From positions 8,403,001-8,467,000 of the forward strand of contig CM034415.1 in NCBI GenBank assembly GCA_019925095.2: a stretch of DNA of 64,000 nt, given 5' to 3'. Shown here piece by piece: positions 9,734 through 21,656 of this stretch. Position numbers and translations under genes: made by a program. Positions within the stretch are counted from its first letter, which is position 1. Each line of letters opens with the position of its first letter. The notes under the pieces are model-generated. The model was not told the DNA's origin and did not search any database. It saw only the letters and a program-made list of their open reading frames with translations. The stretch is from Dendrolimus kikuchii (lineage: Eukaryota; Arthropoda; Insecta; Lepidoptera; Lasiocampidae).

Positions 9734-12700
9734 CTGGAATTTAAAAAAATATATGTTAATAGGTAGAGTATGGCCAAATAGAGTAGAAAATAATAGGGGC
9801 GCCACTTTCGCACTTGAGTTAAGACTATCTGAAATTTAAAAATGTAAAGTTAATAGGTAGACTATGGCCAAATGTAAAAATAATTAATAGACTAGAATTT
9901 AAGAGTATTAATAGCCAAATAGAGTAGAAAATAATAGGGGCGCCACTTTCGCACTTGAGTTAAGACTATCTGAAATTTAAAAATGTAAAGTTAATAGGTA
10001 GACTATGGCCAAATAGAGTAGAAAATAATAGGGGCGCCACTTTCGCACTTGAGTTACGACTATCTGGAATTTAAGAGTGTAAAGTTAATAGGTAGAGTAT
10101 GGCCAAATAGAGTAGAAAATAATAGGGGCGTCACTTTCGCACTTGAGTTACGACTATCTGGAATTTAAAAAAGTAAAGTTAATAGGTAGAGTATGGCCAA
10201 ATAGAGTAGAAAATAATAGGGGCGTCACTTTCGCACTTGAGTTACGACTATCTGGAATTTAAAACAGGAAAGTTAATAGGTAGAGTATGGCCAAATAGAG
10301 TAGAAAATAAGAGGGCCGCCACTTTCGCACTTGAGTTACGACTATCTGGAATTTAAGAGTGTAAAGTTAATAGGTAGAGTATGGCCAAATAGAGTAGAAA
10401 ATAATAGGGGCGTCACTTTCGCACTTGAGTTACGACTATCTGGAATTTAAAAAAGTAAAGTTAATAGGTAGAGTATGGCCAAATAGAGTAGAAAATAATA
10501 GGGGCGCCACTTTCGCACTTGAGTTACGACTATCTGGAATTTAAAAAAGTAAAGTTAATAGGTATTGGCCAAATAGAGTAGAAAATAGGGGCGCCACTTT
10601 CGCACTTGAGTTACGACTGTGGCCAAATGCGTCTTATTTATAGCGAGTAGAAAATAATAGGGGCGCCACTTTCGCACTTGAGTTACGACTATCTGGAATT
10701 TAAAAACATACAAGTTAATATACAGAGTAGAAAATGGCAGCCCTAATCCGAGTAGAAAATAATAGTGGCGCCACTTTCAGTATTGCAGCTGTAGTTAAAT
10801 TTTTTGCCATTTCACAGATAAATTCGGAGGGCTATATTAGTAGTTTTTAGTATAACATAAAACACTGTGCAAGTATCAAGTTTATTACTCCATACACACA
10901 TTTTGTCAACACAAGCTATGATGTTTACTTTAATAATAATGACTATAATTTTATAAGCAAGAGCTTTAACACATTGTGATAGTTAACAGAACAATTATTT
11001 GATTAAAAGAAGCTAAATGAACCGTTCCATACCCGCCATGTCGACGGTTCTTTGTTAAATATAGTTAAAATATGACTATAAGATTAATCCGTTAGAAATC
11101 CTTGGTAAACTTTATCTGTATTTAGTTATTTTCAATAAATTTTAGACTAGGATCAACATAAATTAAAATTGATTGCTACTTACTTGCTACTACTTACTAC
11201 AAAACAATAATATTACATCACTATTATGCTAATAACAGTAATTAAATCAGTGTTGCCAGGATTAAATAAATAGTTTTAACTATTACTCATACACAAAATA
11301 AGCTATACGATTAATCTAGTAGGCTTATAAAATAAACTAAAAGTTCAACAAATTAAATTATAAATTGAAGCATCTGATAAATTGACTAAAAATATTTTTT
11401 CAATACATTTGCTCTAAAAATGCATTTACGAAGTCTGTGTACATTGTTAGAAAGTTAAAAATTATGTACAACACAATGGAACGTGTGGTAAAATAGGTAC
11501 TTAGGTGAAAAAAAGATAAGAATTCCACCAAGGAGTTCCATATTACGAGAATAAATACGCTGAACAATCGAACCTCCTTGGAAGCGTGTTTGATTAAAAC
11601 GTTTGTCTCACTTTAACACTATAGAGAAAATGAGACGAAAGATGTAGTTCTAATTTTGCCATTTGCAAATGCCCGCCATTTTCATATTAGAAACGTCAAC
11701 GATTGTTGCGACTTTCCGACTGATATATAATGTTTGTTTCGTTACCTATTGTATGTACTGTTCTCTCGCAAATGTGTTGAAAAAAGTTCTATGACACACA
11801 TACTGTTGTTGGTTTTTACAGAGTCACGACATTGGTATGCCGTCGACGTCGTTATGGGCTTACAATCGTCTTGTCGTTTATTAAAACCAACCTACTGCAC
11901 TAGTGTCATAAATAACTATTATCTATGATTACAATGTGGTATTGATGTACTTTATGGTTATTATGACTGTCTATGGTTGGTATGTCTATATTACAACACT
12001 TATTAATTAATACATTACCTTCATTACTATTTTCTACTGTACATTTTCTCCTAGTTTCACTCACTTTCCTTTTCTTCTTAATTTTGATATTTGTTTTTGT
12101 AGCTTCTTCTTTAATGTTTGCTAATACTTCTGAAATAAATCAATACTTATACTAGCTGTGTCAGCAAAACTTCATTCACATTGCCATGGTTTGGTTGGCA
12201 CTAAACCACATGGCTGCAGCGCTACCTCATAGACTATTCCTCAACAATATCTGTTGTTGGGATAAAATGTATAGTAAACGTTGACCAGGGATATGATCTA
12301 GCTCTGAGTAGTTTTCTGGCAGATAGACAAAAATTCTAAAAGTGACAGCATTGCAATCTGCAGGTCCGAATTGGCTATTGGCTTCCCTGACTATTTTCAT
12401 TTTGTAAATTCATTTACAAACTTAACTCAGTTTATAAACTATAGGTACTTATGTAAATAGGTCATGTAACACAGATGAATATATGAAACTTTTTAACCCG
12501 AAACATAGAATATGTTTCACAGATTCGGATAAAGTATTTACACGAGTGGGACTAAACATTTTTCGTACATGTATGTATGTAATTTAACATATATAAATAC
12601 TACATAACAGATATGAACAATTGATATCAAATATGAGATACAATTTGTCCGTGCAGGAACAGAGAAAGAATGCAATTTCCTGTGGCTCGGCGGCCTGTCG

Positions 12701-15700
12701 TAAGAGGCGACAAAACAACCCACAGCCAGGTGGTAGGGCATTTGCCCAACTGGATGCAGCCATAACAACCTTGACTTGTGTTCTGGCATTAGTGACCAGG
12801 TTCCAGTGTCCCTTAAGAGATCAGCAGTGCATTTGTAGCACCTTTGGTGTTGCAAATGTCCATAGGCGATGGTAACCGCTTTCCATCAAGTGGGCCGTCT
12901 GCCTGTCTGCTGGACTCCTGCAATAAAATAAAATAAAAAATATATGAACATTCTATATCACATATAAATAGTTGATAATAGGTGTGAATTTTGATAACAG
13001 GTATTTTATCCTGAAAAAGGAAATACTGTCAATGTTTGTCAGTTCTAGATCCAGAGTAAGTTTACACGAGTATCATGTAAAACTAGTACTGCAAATAAAT
13101 AACCAAAACTTACCATTGTCCTCGAAGCTGTCATCGGGATTGTACATTTCAAAATCGCTTGGCACCAGAGACTCAACTTTTACAATTTCTACATTGATAT
13201 CAGAGGCAGTCAATTTCATATCTGTAACGATGGAAGTAAAATATTTAGAAAATAATGTAAGTCTGAAAAGGGCCTTAAATTATAAATGTACAAAAGAAAA
13301 TATTTATTACTAAGATGACATACACAAAGTCCACACTTTAAGATTACAAATTCTATTGTGAGTCTATTAGTTTGTCACAAATTCACACCTTAATCACTCA
13401 ACTGATTATTTTGCATACTATCCGACCAAGCCAACTAGACGAATGTCAAACGTGTGGCTGACCAAAAAAATCCAAAAATACAAAATCATCATTAATTTAT
13501 TCTTTCATCTAAATATACTTGTGAGTCGGAAACTCGTTTTTGTAATATTTTTATTTTATTTTACTTTTTAAATGTAAGGAATTAGAAATGTCGATACGGA
13601 AAGTAGAAATAGGATAAAGAAGGAAAAAAAGGTAACAACTTCAAAACTACCAAAAAAATGATAACAAAACAAAAGTACAGATATGATGAGCGTAACAAGC
13701 GCGAATTTATTGAAACTACGAACGGTACTAGGAGGTAGTCTTGGGTTGTTTGCAAATGAGAGGTAAAAATGAGCTATATCTCTCATTCAGTCGGATAAGT
13801 ATAAGCTCAACTGCTCAATCACCTCATCAGGTCAGTTGGCTCAGTTGCCAACACAGAGCAGAACGTTATCAATATGTACAGTGCAAACAGCTTAATGACT
13901 ATAAAAATAAAGTTAAGAATACTTAAGCATATATTTATATGTTACTAGCAGCCCCAGCAGACATTGTACTGCTCTGAAAAAATAAAAATCTAGGACCCGA
14001 TCCCAGCGCCACCTACCGGTTCCAATTGTGGATTTAAACCATCCGGGGACCCACTCAAACACACAAAAACAAAATTACCAAAATCGGTCCAGGTGATTAG
14101 GAGGATTCTAGAACCCGATCTCAGTGCCACCTACCGGTTCCAACGGGATAAAAGGTATCCTATGTCCGTCTCCTGGTTCTAAGCTACCTCCCCACCACTT
14201 TCCGCCAAATCGGTACAGCCGTTCCCGAGTTACAAATAGTGTAACTAACATGACTTTCTTTTATATATATAGATATACATTTACTGCTGCTCATAGGATA
14301 TGCCTGGAATTGGGGAATATTTGGGATATATCTGGAAGAGACCGCTTTTTATTGATAAGACCACCCTTTGTGCATAGTTAGGTACAGTTTTACTCTGAAG
14401 TTCATTTTTTTGTATTGGTGTACAAGGTGTTATCTATCTATCCACAAAACAATAAAAAGTATTGCCTACTCATCTTTGTGTCCTTTGAAGTAAGATAAAA
14501 AAAAAAAATTTAAGTTCACCAAGCATCACAACACAGCTCACTCCAGCTCTTTCACCTCTTAAATGAGTAGTACATATTGTGAGGAATAAATTAAAGGACA
14601 TTTTTCATCCTGTATAAATTGAATTTCAATTTTACACAAAAAGCATTAGCCAGTTAGTGAAGTGGTTGAAAACTTAGCTGTAGCTATTTTGTGAACAACA
14701 GCTAATTGGCTGGCATTTACAATAGCTGCCTACCTCTATTTCCATGGATTTACATATCATTATGAACTTTAAACTTACTTTCATCAAAACTCAACCCGTC
14801 TAAATACTGTTGAAATCTTGCCTCATTGTCCATAACCATTTTTTTGAAAGTATATGCCTCTCTTAGCTTTGAAATACAATCATCACATATTAGTCTTCTT
14901 GATGTGGCACCATTTCGAGTTTCGTGTTGGATCTGAAATAAGTTAACTAATTCTATAATTATAATCTTTATTAGCTGTGGTAGCTTAGTGGTTAGCCCTT
15001 AGGTCTCAAATTCAACGGACACAAGTTCGAATGTTGGCTGAAAAAGTATGCATCACTCAGGCAGTTTTCTGACCTAATATGCATAGTATTACAATTACCA
15101 TGTGCTAACAGTGAAGAAAAAAATCATAATGAAACCGGCACATTGAAATAAACTGTATGAAGGCCATCGAACCTCCTTAGACAAGTATGATGAGTATATT
15201 GTCCATTCCACTAAAAATAAATAGGTCAGAGCTCAGCAGTGAAACCTTTTCAGGCAGATATAATTGTGACATACATGAGAAGCATATAGGCTGTTCCACT
15301 TGAGACTCACAATGACTACACTCACGACCGAAGAGTCCACCTTCATTATGCATACTGCAAAGGAGTGAGTCACTGCCAGAGTCTGCTTTTCTTGAAAACT
15401 ACAACCTGGGTGTCTTCAAGTCCCGTGTGAATACGTACTTTCTAAGTAAGTGTGCTCGATCTTAGACCATATCTCCGCTTGAAATCACGTGAGATAATGG
15501 TCAAATGTGAACCTATACAGTAATTATTAAAAAAACAACCGCGATTTTTGCCGTTCCACTAGCTTGCGGGCGTTACGATGTAGACTCGAGTGGAACGGAT
15601 TTTTCGACCCGCCTCTTGATATGGGTTGATTGACTGGGTCCGCAGTGGAATGGCTAAAGGAGCATTTTGGGCGTTGTGAGGTACAAGAGGAATGCATCGA

Positions 15701-15891
15701 ATTTGACAACTAAATCCTCAATAAAACCTTACCTGAACATCAAAAGTGTCTTTTAACATATCTTCATAAACTTCTTTTTCACCGCATTGATAATATTCTG
15801 TGGAAATGTCTTTATAACAATGGTTTTTCAAACAACAGCGGCAAATATTTATATTTGTGATATCAACGACATTTGCAAACTGGGCTTCCAT
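8736..15891 (-). CDS. ZAD-domain C2H2 zinc-finger protein, complete gene (472 aa, 4 exons)
   Basis: Exons: 15733-15891, 14779-14932, 13114-13221 and 8736-9733. All junctions are GT-AG and phases agree (0, 1, 1), giving 473 codons including the stop. N-terminal exons encode a ZAD (zinc-finger-associated) domain: CRCC near residue 17-20 and CDDCISKL near 70, a zinc-bound dimerisation module of insect transcription factors. The third exon is acidic linker. The last exon encodes about eight C2H2 fingers, e.g. CDKCGAGFSSLIFLNLHRTR, and ends RRHIKRSHL. The likely role is a sequence-specific nuclear DNA-binding regulator; the target is unknown. The start is the ATG at 15889-15891; an out-of-frame ATG lies five bases upstream. 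Introns hold SINE, MITE, repeat A and a tandem array. Orthology cannot be assigned by eye. Confidence 0.88.
9734..10790 (+). repeat. ~94-bp tandem array containing repeated copies of a splice acceptor
   Basis: About nine units, some truncated or mutated, with phrases gagttacgactatctgg, gtatggccaaatagagtag and aataggggcgccactttcgc at intervals of about 94 bp. On the minus (gene) strand each unit contains tttaaattccag followed by a near copy of the first ~12 bases of exon 4 (ttagtcgtaactc in the exon, atagtcgtaactc in the units). The authentic acceptor is the terminal member of the array. Confidence 0.9.
10660..11170. repeat. Dispersed block 'H' sharing the array motif
   Basis: Similar, with diverged but collinear phrases, to 58.27-58.77 kb: aataataGgggcgccacttt at one end, then cattttgtcaac, ataattttataagcaaga and ttgacagaacaattatt-like sequence. 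It suggests that the intron array grew from the end of an inserted repeat. Confidence 0.6.
11171..12642. other. Intronic DNA with no recognised feature
   Basis: AT-rich interior of the zinc-finger gene's third intron. Short open frames at 11.7-12.2 kb have no recognisable domain, no supporting splice structure and biased AT content. Confidence 0.6.
12643..12935 (+). repeat. Repeat A copy with internal deletion
   Basis: Starts tccgtgcaggaacagag and ends with caataaaataaaataaaaaa. About 30 bases of the middle segment (around atggctaccacccctgg in other copies) are missing. Located in an intron of the zinc-finger gene, in sense opposite to it. Confidence 0.75.
13114..13221 (-). CDS. ZAD-C2H2 gene exon 3: linker
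   Basis: A 108-base exon in phase 1 at both ends, encoding MKLTASDINVEIVKVESLVP and an acidic stretch ending FEDN. Acceptor cgttacag, donor gtaagt. It has no domain of its own. Confidence 0.85.
13940..14275 (+). repeat. Repeat T copy
   Basis: From ctagcagccccagcagacattg to ttatatatatagatata, with cacctaccggttccaa twice and ggggacccactcaaac. It closely matches 24.26-24.60 kb, so this is a near full-length example of the family (about 335 bp). Confidence 0.7.
14779..14932 (-). CDS. ZAD-C2H2 gene exon 2: second half of ZAD domain
   Basis: Encodes ATSRRLICDDCISKLREAYT and RFQQYLDGLSFDE. The C-x2-C here pairs with the C-x2-C of exon 1 to complete the four-cysteine ZAD zinc site. Donor gtaagt, acceptor tttcag. 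Confidence 0.9.
14978..15265 (+). repeat. tRNA-derived SINE
   Basis: The head has a pol III A-box-like tggtagcttagtggttag and a B-box-like aagttcgaatg about 35 bases later. The body includes gtcagaaaactg-type sequence on the other strand and the tail gtccattccactaaaaataa. A second copy is on the minus strand at 24.60-24.89 kb. It lies in intron 1 of the zinc-finger gene. Confidence 0.75.
15292..15695. mobile_element. MITE family 1, degenerate and interrupted copy
   Basis: Ends tgttccacttgagactcac and gcgttgtgaggtacaagagg resemble the family termini. It is interrupted by about 15360-15510, which reads like the end of a LINE ORF2 (FLENYNLGVFKSRVNTYF on the plus strand). Confidence 0.55.
15733..15891 (-). 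CDS. ZAD-C2H2 gene exon 1: start and first half of ZAD domain
   Basis: 53 codons from ATG: MEAQFANVVDITNINICRCC, then YQCGEKEVYEDMLKDTFDVQ, phase 0 at the donor gtaagg. The CRCC motif is the first ZAD cysteine pair. Confidence 0.9.
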
Positions 15892-17680
15892 TCCATTTGT
15901 ATTATAGTCAACTTCTAAAGTTCTGAATGTTTATTTTATGTTTTATATTAAGTAATAAATCTATTTCTATTAATAAATCATCGATTTCAAATAAATAAAA
16001 CAATTTGTTTTGGAGAATTTGACATTTTTACTTTTGCTTTGATTTGACATTGACAGTAGTAGTAGTAGCAGAATTTGCCACAAAGGCAGGCAAAGGAATC
16101 TTAGTCCATACAGCCAATTCTGATGTACAAGTCTTCGTATAGTAGCGCAGTTGTATTGTAGGCTACAACCGACGCCATTCAACGAAGTTCTTGTAAAAAC
16201 TCGAAAAGCCACATTTGACTATACAGTTCACATTTCTCACAAAAACACATAGTTACTACTCAAAAACTATCGGTATCCTACAACTATTGTTCATTTTAGA
16301 GTAATTTTACACATTTTTAGAAAATAAAACTGCACAACACAACGTCCCCTTCCAGTTCCCGCCAAAAACACTACAAATACATTATTATAATTGGAGAATA
16401 GAATGGCAGAATTTTTAGTTACAGATGGTAGCAATTATAAATACCCTTTTTATAAAATAGCCACGACATGTTGTCTGTCTCTCGCCAACTTGTTAGTGAT
16501 TGTTGAATTACAGCAACAACTAACAAGTTTATGGCTTATGGCGGGTTCCTATATCTAGTATTCATTCGATTGGTCTACCATAGGTAAAATTTGACAGAGG
16601 ACCTGCAATTAAAGTACAAAAACAACCATAAATCGATCAAATATAATCTGAAAAGATTCTATATTGATTCCCGAAGCGGACCATTAGGCTCACATGTGTA
16701 GACCTTGATCTGGAACAGAACCATACACTAGAATGATGATAAACCCGCTTTTATTATGAAATCAGAACTAAACACTATAATGATGATAACAATTACTCGC
16801 TTCTGCTCCTATTTTTGACTCTCTGCGGCACGAATAATCTCATGAGGTTTCTGTGCCACAGTCAAGTGTTTTTAATGTATATGAATGTAAGCATATTGCA
16901 CAATAAATTAAAAAAAAGTGTAATATAGATTATTACTGTTACGACCGAGGTGCCGACAAAGGCAAATTCACACCTGCAGCCCTATAGAAACACATTTTAT
17001 TACCTTTTCGGCATTTGGAGGTCTGTTGTTTACTTTGTGATTAGAAAAACAGCCCATTGTGTATTGTAATATTTTACAGCTGTCATTAGCCAGGTGTGAT
17101 TCTAGGAAATTCAGTCACGCGGCCGAGAAGACATATTGCGTTCGTGCAGTATAAAACAATGCCTCGATTGATGGACGAGGCAGTCAAGCGATAACCACAA
17201 GCGGAGTAAGACTTGTGTACATTTGGTAATCTATTTAGTGACGGTCTTTGCGCGGGTTATTTAATCGTACATTACGTTCGGACTGGTTGTGTTCAGTTAT
17301 ATTTGTACATGTGTTATACGTGTTTGTATAGTTCTAATAAAGTCTATAATAATTCCAACGGCATTTTAATTCCAGTCCTGCCTACGAAAAAAGACGTCTA
17401 AAATAGAATAAAATGCGAAAATGTGTGTCTGCAGTTCATACTTGTCTACTAAGCGTTGTATATATAAATATATACGTTTGTATATTCTCTGAAGTTTTAC
17501 TTCTACTGCGCGTGAACTACATACATAAATTTATTTATATTATTAAGCTTATTAATTCCTCGTTTAAAGTAACTTAAAAAAAAATACAATTATATATCAA
17601 AAATAAAACTAAGCAAATAAGTGCCGGTAGAACTTCACGGCATGCGGTAATCAATGATATCATCTCTTTCTCTCTTGTCA
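15892..17680. other. Intergenic DNA upstream of the zinc-finger gene
   Basis: No gene recognised. An 80-codon minus-strand frame at 15970-16212 reads MAFRVFTRTSLNGVG and then becomes low-complexity leucine; it might be 5' untranslated sequence of the zinc-finger transcript. A hairpin lies at 16488-16531, and about 16.60-16.70 kb shares phrases with 29.97-30.06 kb (ccataaatcgatcaaatata). Confidence 0.5.
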
Positions 17681-17689
17681 CCGTCGGGG

Positions 17690-18610
17690 TACCAGCTGTT
17701 CTAGAACCGAACGGACTGTGCCGCGACAATGACAAGCGACCGGACGGAATGTCGTTGGTACCTTGGAAGATGGAACGCCCCTTAGTATGGGACGCAACTT
17801 GTTTCGCTACGTTAGCGGCTTCCAATCTTCCAAACACAGCCGTCAACTGCCGGAGAAGCTGCCACATTTCAAGAAGTCCTGCAACGCCGCAAATTGCATT
17901 CATCGGTGACTGTACAAACCGTTTCCTTTTATTAGTAGTTTAATATAAATTAGCATTAAATAAAATTAAATAGTTTAATTTCATTTGTTAAATTAGCGAC
18001 AGTTTTCGTTCGGGTTAGATTAGTAAATTACTTTTTTTTGTCGCGTGAGCTAGTGAGGGTAGAGCTCGCTGCGTCCGTCGTGTACGGATGTTCGGCAAGT
18101 CTCGTTCGTTGAATTCTCATCAAAAGAGACTTTATTTCGTATTTTGTGGAAATATTCGCAACCTTCGCCATCCAGTGTGTCAGTGTTGCATCCTCGTCGC
18201 GAGTGTTGTGAAAACTACTCGTTTTGAATAAAAAATTGTGTCAAAAAAGAAGGAGTCGGCGCCGACCATTGGACTTGAAACCCGCTCTTCGCAAGTTGAG
18301 CTGACTACTCGTTGTAAGATCTGTTCTCACTGGCCAGCTCACCGTTTTTCGCATAGTTTCGCACACAATTCGCAATAATACAGTCCACATTTATCCGCAA
18401 TCACGACATTGGGGATTGTACGGTTACATGTTTGTGGTTTTCGAGGTTGAGACTGGGCCCATGGGGACGTGAGGCTTACCAACTTTATCGAGACTTTTTA
18501 AGGCGAGTGAAAGAAGTCTCGCGTGACCAAAAGGCTGGCCTATATTAAGGGCAACGGATTATTGTTGCTATACAACGTGGGAATGCGGACTACATCTTTT
18601 ACTTGTATAT
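17690..18610 (+). pseudogene. LINE ORF fragment split by a ~500-bp insertion
   Basis: 17.69-17.93 kb translates to DKRPDGMSLVPWKMERPLVW and DATC, and 18.43-18.61 kb translates, with frame changes, to VFEVETGPMGT and QRIIVAIQRGNADYIF. Together these are the conserved C-terminal motifs of an abundant lepidopteran retroelement-associated sequence (PW-x-x-x-R-LVWDATC ... ET-GP-G ... QRI-x-AIQRGNA). The segment between (about 17.94-18.42 kb) is unrelated sequence. Confidence 0.7.
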
Positions 18611-18689
18611 ATGTTTATAATAGTATTTAATTTTTAAGTTTGGTTTGTAATGTAGTTTAATTTTTAACGATGGCTTAGTTTATAACAAA

Positions 18690-19130
18690 CTAGCTGACCC
18701 GGCGAACTGCGTACCGCCGTATTTTCTGAATTCCTAAGACTGTTTCATGACACAAAAACAAAATCACCAAAATCGCTCCAGGTGATTAGGAGGATTCTAG
18801 AACCCGATCTAGAACCCGATCTCTAGCGCCACCTACCGGTCCAGGTGATTAGGAGGATTCTAGAACCGGATATGTTCTAATTGAATCTAAGCCATCCGGG
18901 AACCCACTCAAACACACAAAAATAAAATCACCAAAATCGGTCCAGGTGATTAGGAGGATTCTAGAACCGGATCGCAGCGCCACCTATCGGTTCTAATTGC
19001 GAATCTAAGCCATCCGGGAACCCACTCAAACACACAAAAACAAAATCATCAAAATCGGTAAAGTCGTTCTCAAGTTATGCGCATACATACATTTCATATA
19101 AAATACATATAAAAATACATACGTACATAT
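18690..19130 (+). repeat. Repeat T, two or more partial copies head to tail
   Basis: Begins ctagctgacccggcgaactg; aggtgattaggaggattcta occurs three times and gggaacccactcaaacacac twice. The local repeats show internal tandem amplification of the family unit. Confidence 0.65.
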
Positions 19131-19307
19131 AAAAATGAATCATAGATAAATAGATTATGTGAAAAATGCAAAAAAAGCAAATAAGTTAACATAAAGTATG
19201 TAACAACTCGCTGCTAGAAGGAACCGTGTCCAGAAGGCTGTTTGCATTGCCACGCTATATGGCGAAGCACAAAATACCCTGGTTGTGTTGATATTAATTA
19301 TCACTTT

Positions 19308-19556
19308 TTTATTTTTTATTGCAAGAGTTCAGCAGACAAGCAGACGGCCCACTTGATGGAAAGCGGTTACTATCACCTATGGACATTTGCAATACCAAAG
19401 TTGCCACAAAGGCGCTGCTGCTCTGTTAAGGGAGGCTGGAACCTGGTCACTAATACCGGAACACAACTCAAGATTGTTATGGCGACATACTTTAGACCAG
19501 GGGTGGTGGCCATCCAGTCGGGCAATACCATCTGGCTGCTTTCGATGTTCTTATCT
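19308..19556 (-). repeat. Repeat A copy, 5'-truncated
   Basis: On the plus strand begins with ttttttattgcaagagttc and runs to gggcaataccatctggctg. On the minus strand the A-rich tail is at the low coordinate. Confidence 0.7.
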
Positions 19557-19639
19557 ATTTGACCAGCTAGGCCGCTCCTTTCTATAAGGCGCTGACTATA
19601 CATTACATAATGTTTCAATACGACTCAATGATATGTAAT

Positions 19640-20330
19640 TTATTTATCAATCATAATACAATTATATATTTCATCGCCTACTTTATCAATTATCATAATC
19701 TTTAGATAGCGGTAGGTTTATTGCTTGTTTAAGACTACAATGCCTAAACGAGGGATTAAGCATGTACTTATGCAGATACCAAAAAACAACATTAGACAAT
19801 TACTGACATGTAGGGTTGCCACAAAGTAAATTTTATTTCGCAGGTACAGTAGAATCCTTTTATAATGACATCGGACGTTATAAAAAGCAAAAAGCATATT
19901 GACATAGTTAAGAAAATTATTATTGTATAATTAAGGCTTGTAGCAACGCCAAGGTCCATGATGATTTTTCGGTAATGATTTTTTGGGCGATAGACGCGGT
20001 CGTTTTTAAGATGCATTATTATTTTATAAAATAAAGTAGTATTAAAAAAAATCAAATTATTCATCTTTGTTTCATAAATATGTAGATACTTTATTTAGTC
20101 TATTTTGGTAAAAAAATAAGTAATAAAACGATTCCGCGTGAATAATTTGGAGGTAAATTAATGATTTTTTCTAGACTTAAAATAACTATAGTAAAATTAC
20201 GAAAAAAATACGTTATATCATACGGTGACGTATTATGATATATTTTTTGGTAAATTATTGATCTGTAATTACCAACGAAAAGTTGCTTCGTATGCACTCA
20301 ACTTTCGACCTTTTGCGGCTGCAGTAGCCT
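19640..20330. repeat. Dispersed repeat 'D', long copy
   Basis: Shares collinear phrases with 22.31-22.69, 59.34-59.94 and 62.44-62.79 kb, e.g. aaggcttgtagcaacgcc, agatgcattattattttat and aatgacatcggacgttata. AT-rich, with no gene. It is the first of three blocks (D, B, E) that recur in the same order at 59.3-60.8 kb. Confidence 0.65.
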
Positions 20331-20344
20331 TAATAAAGACAGAC

Positions 20345-20600
20345 TCTGTGGTTAAGCGGGTTAAATCTTAGCCGGCCGAACTCGCTGGAATGCAGAGGCT
20401 CCGAGTTCGATTCCTGGCATGGTAAATAGTCTGGATGTTTGGGATCGGCCCCATGTTCCGATCCCGTCGCAATGTTCAGGGAACATGGAAAAAATGGGAA
20501 GACGGTGACTCGCCACTGCTAGCATGGGCCCCAAAAAATGCCGTTCAAGATTGGCGAGGAGCAACATGCGTGAGAGTGGCTGCAAGTTCACCGAAGCTAC
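20345..20600 (+). repeat. tRNA-like SINE head joined to repeat B piece
   Basis: 20350-20425 contains an A-box-like gtggttaagcgggtt and a B-box-like gagttcgattcctgg, followed from 20450 by repeat B sequence (atgttcagggaacatgg, gacggtgactcgccactg). This suggests repeat B is, or recombined with, a tRNA-derived SINE. Confidence 0.55.
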
Positions 20601-21275
20601 TTCATATTCGTGAATATAGTATTACTGTATTACTACTACAGTTTACTACACTATACTACAATCTCTTACACTAGGCGGCTTTCCAGATGTATAGGTTGAG
20701 CTAATAACTTATAACCCAATCGGGCACCGGTTTTGATTTTAAAATATGCCGTTTGATTGTAAACTAAAAATGCAAATTATAATAAAGAAATATATTTCAA
20801 ATTAGACGTTTTTATAACAGCAGTCGGCGCTTGCAATTATGGTATGTTTTTTCAACCAGCTTGCTCTAGTCAAATTTCCGCCCAGCGCCACTGGTAAGAA
20901 CCCCTCATTCAGTGAAGGCCGCCCCCAAAGATACCCATTAGTCTGCCCTGAGCTATTTGACACCAGACAGGGTCGGCTGTTTTTTAAAGATCCTGTTTAA
21001 AACTTATAGTTTAGCAGATTGTAAATTGCTTAGCTGGTGTATGCGCGTATATCTATATAAAATGGAAACTGCACTTCACTTGGACTATATTTTATATTAA
21101 TTGAATAGCAGATAATGTTTCACATCAACAGTTCAATAGCAACTGACAATATTATTTGACACATGGTTTTATTATAAAATAATTAGGCTTCCATACAGCC
21201 AGTGTCTATGTTGGTTTCCTACATATTCCCAAGGAAGAAATAAGAAATTAAAAGAAACATGAATTAACTAATTAA
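20601..21275. other. No recognised feature
   Basis: AT-rich sequence. The only notable phrase is a short GC-richer patch near 20880-20960 without coding signal. Confidence 0.5.
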
Positions 21276-21656
21276 CTAATCAATAGGCAGTGAACAAACT
21301 TTTGTAATTGATCTTCTATGAATGTTCCCATTCTGTGCCCTCACCTCTACGGTTCTTACTAAACCGTCGGCTCCTGGAAATACATTGATTATCCGAGCCA
21401 TAGGCCAGAACAACAGCCAGTCTCTATGTAGGTTTCCTACAGATCTTCTTCTCATCATAACAGTACTCTGCCTCTGCCTCTCTATCCTTATATTTCTCTC
21501 CACAGGATTGCTTTTGCGGTCGATCTCTGGACTGCTTTTTTGTGCATAGCTCAAGGCGTTAATGATTTTTATTAATGCTCTTATTTTTGTGTAGCTAATT
21601 TTTTTTGACAGATAATTACCCAAATATAATATAAAGAAATAACGACATAGTGACAC
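21276..21656 (-). pseudogene. BEL/Pao-type retrotransposon integrase C-terminal fragment
   Basis: A minus-strand frame with LLFWPMARIINVFPGADGLV and RSITKVCSLPID, matching the W-P-x-x-RI-x-x-x-x-PG-x-DG-x-VR ... R-x-x-x-K-x-x-x-LP signature at the end of BEL/Pao polyproteins. Upstream residues are rich in Arg and Ser. No RT or protease is seen, so only the 3' end of pol remains. Confidence 0.7.

Noticed and set aside
11734..12155. Two plus-strand frames of about 60 codons with hydrophobic stretches
   Set aside because: AT-rich intron DNA; no start context, splice signals or domain.
14978..15050. tRNA gene
   Set aside because: A and B boxes are present but the stems do not pair well and a SINE body follows, so it is a tRNA-derived SINE head.
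21276..21549. Plus-strand frame 21322-21549 with hydrophobic C-terminus
   Set aside because: Antisense of the BEL/Pao integrase tail, which has clear family motifs on the minus strand.
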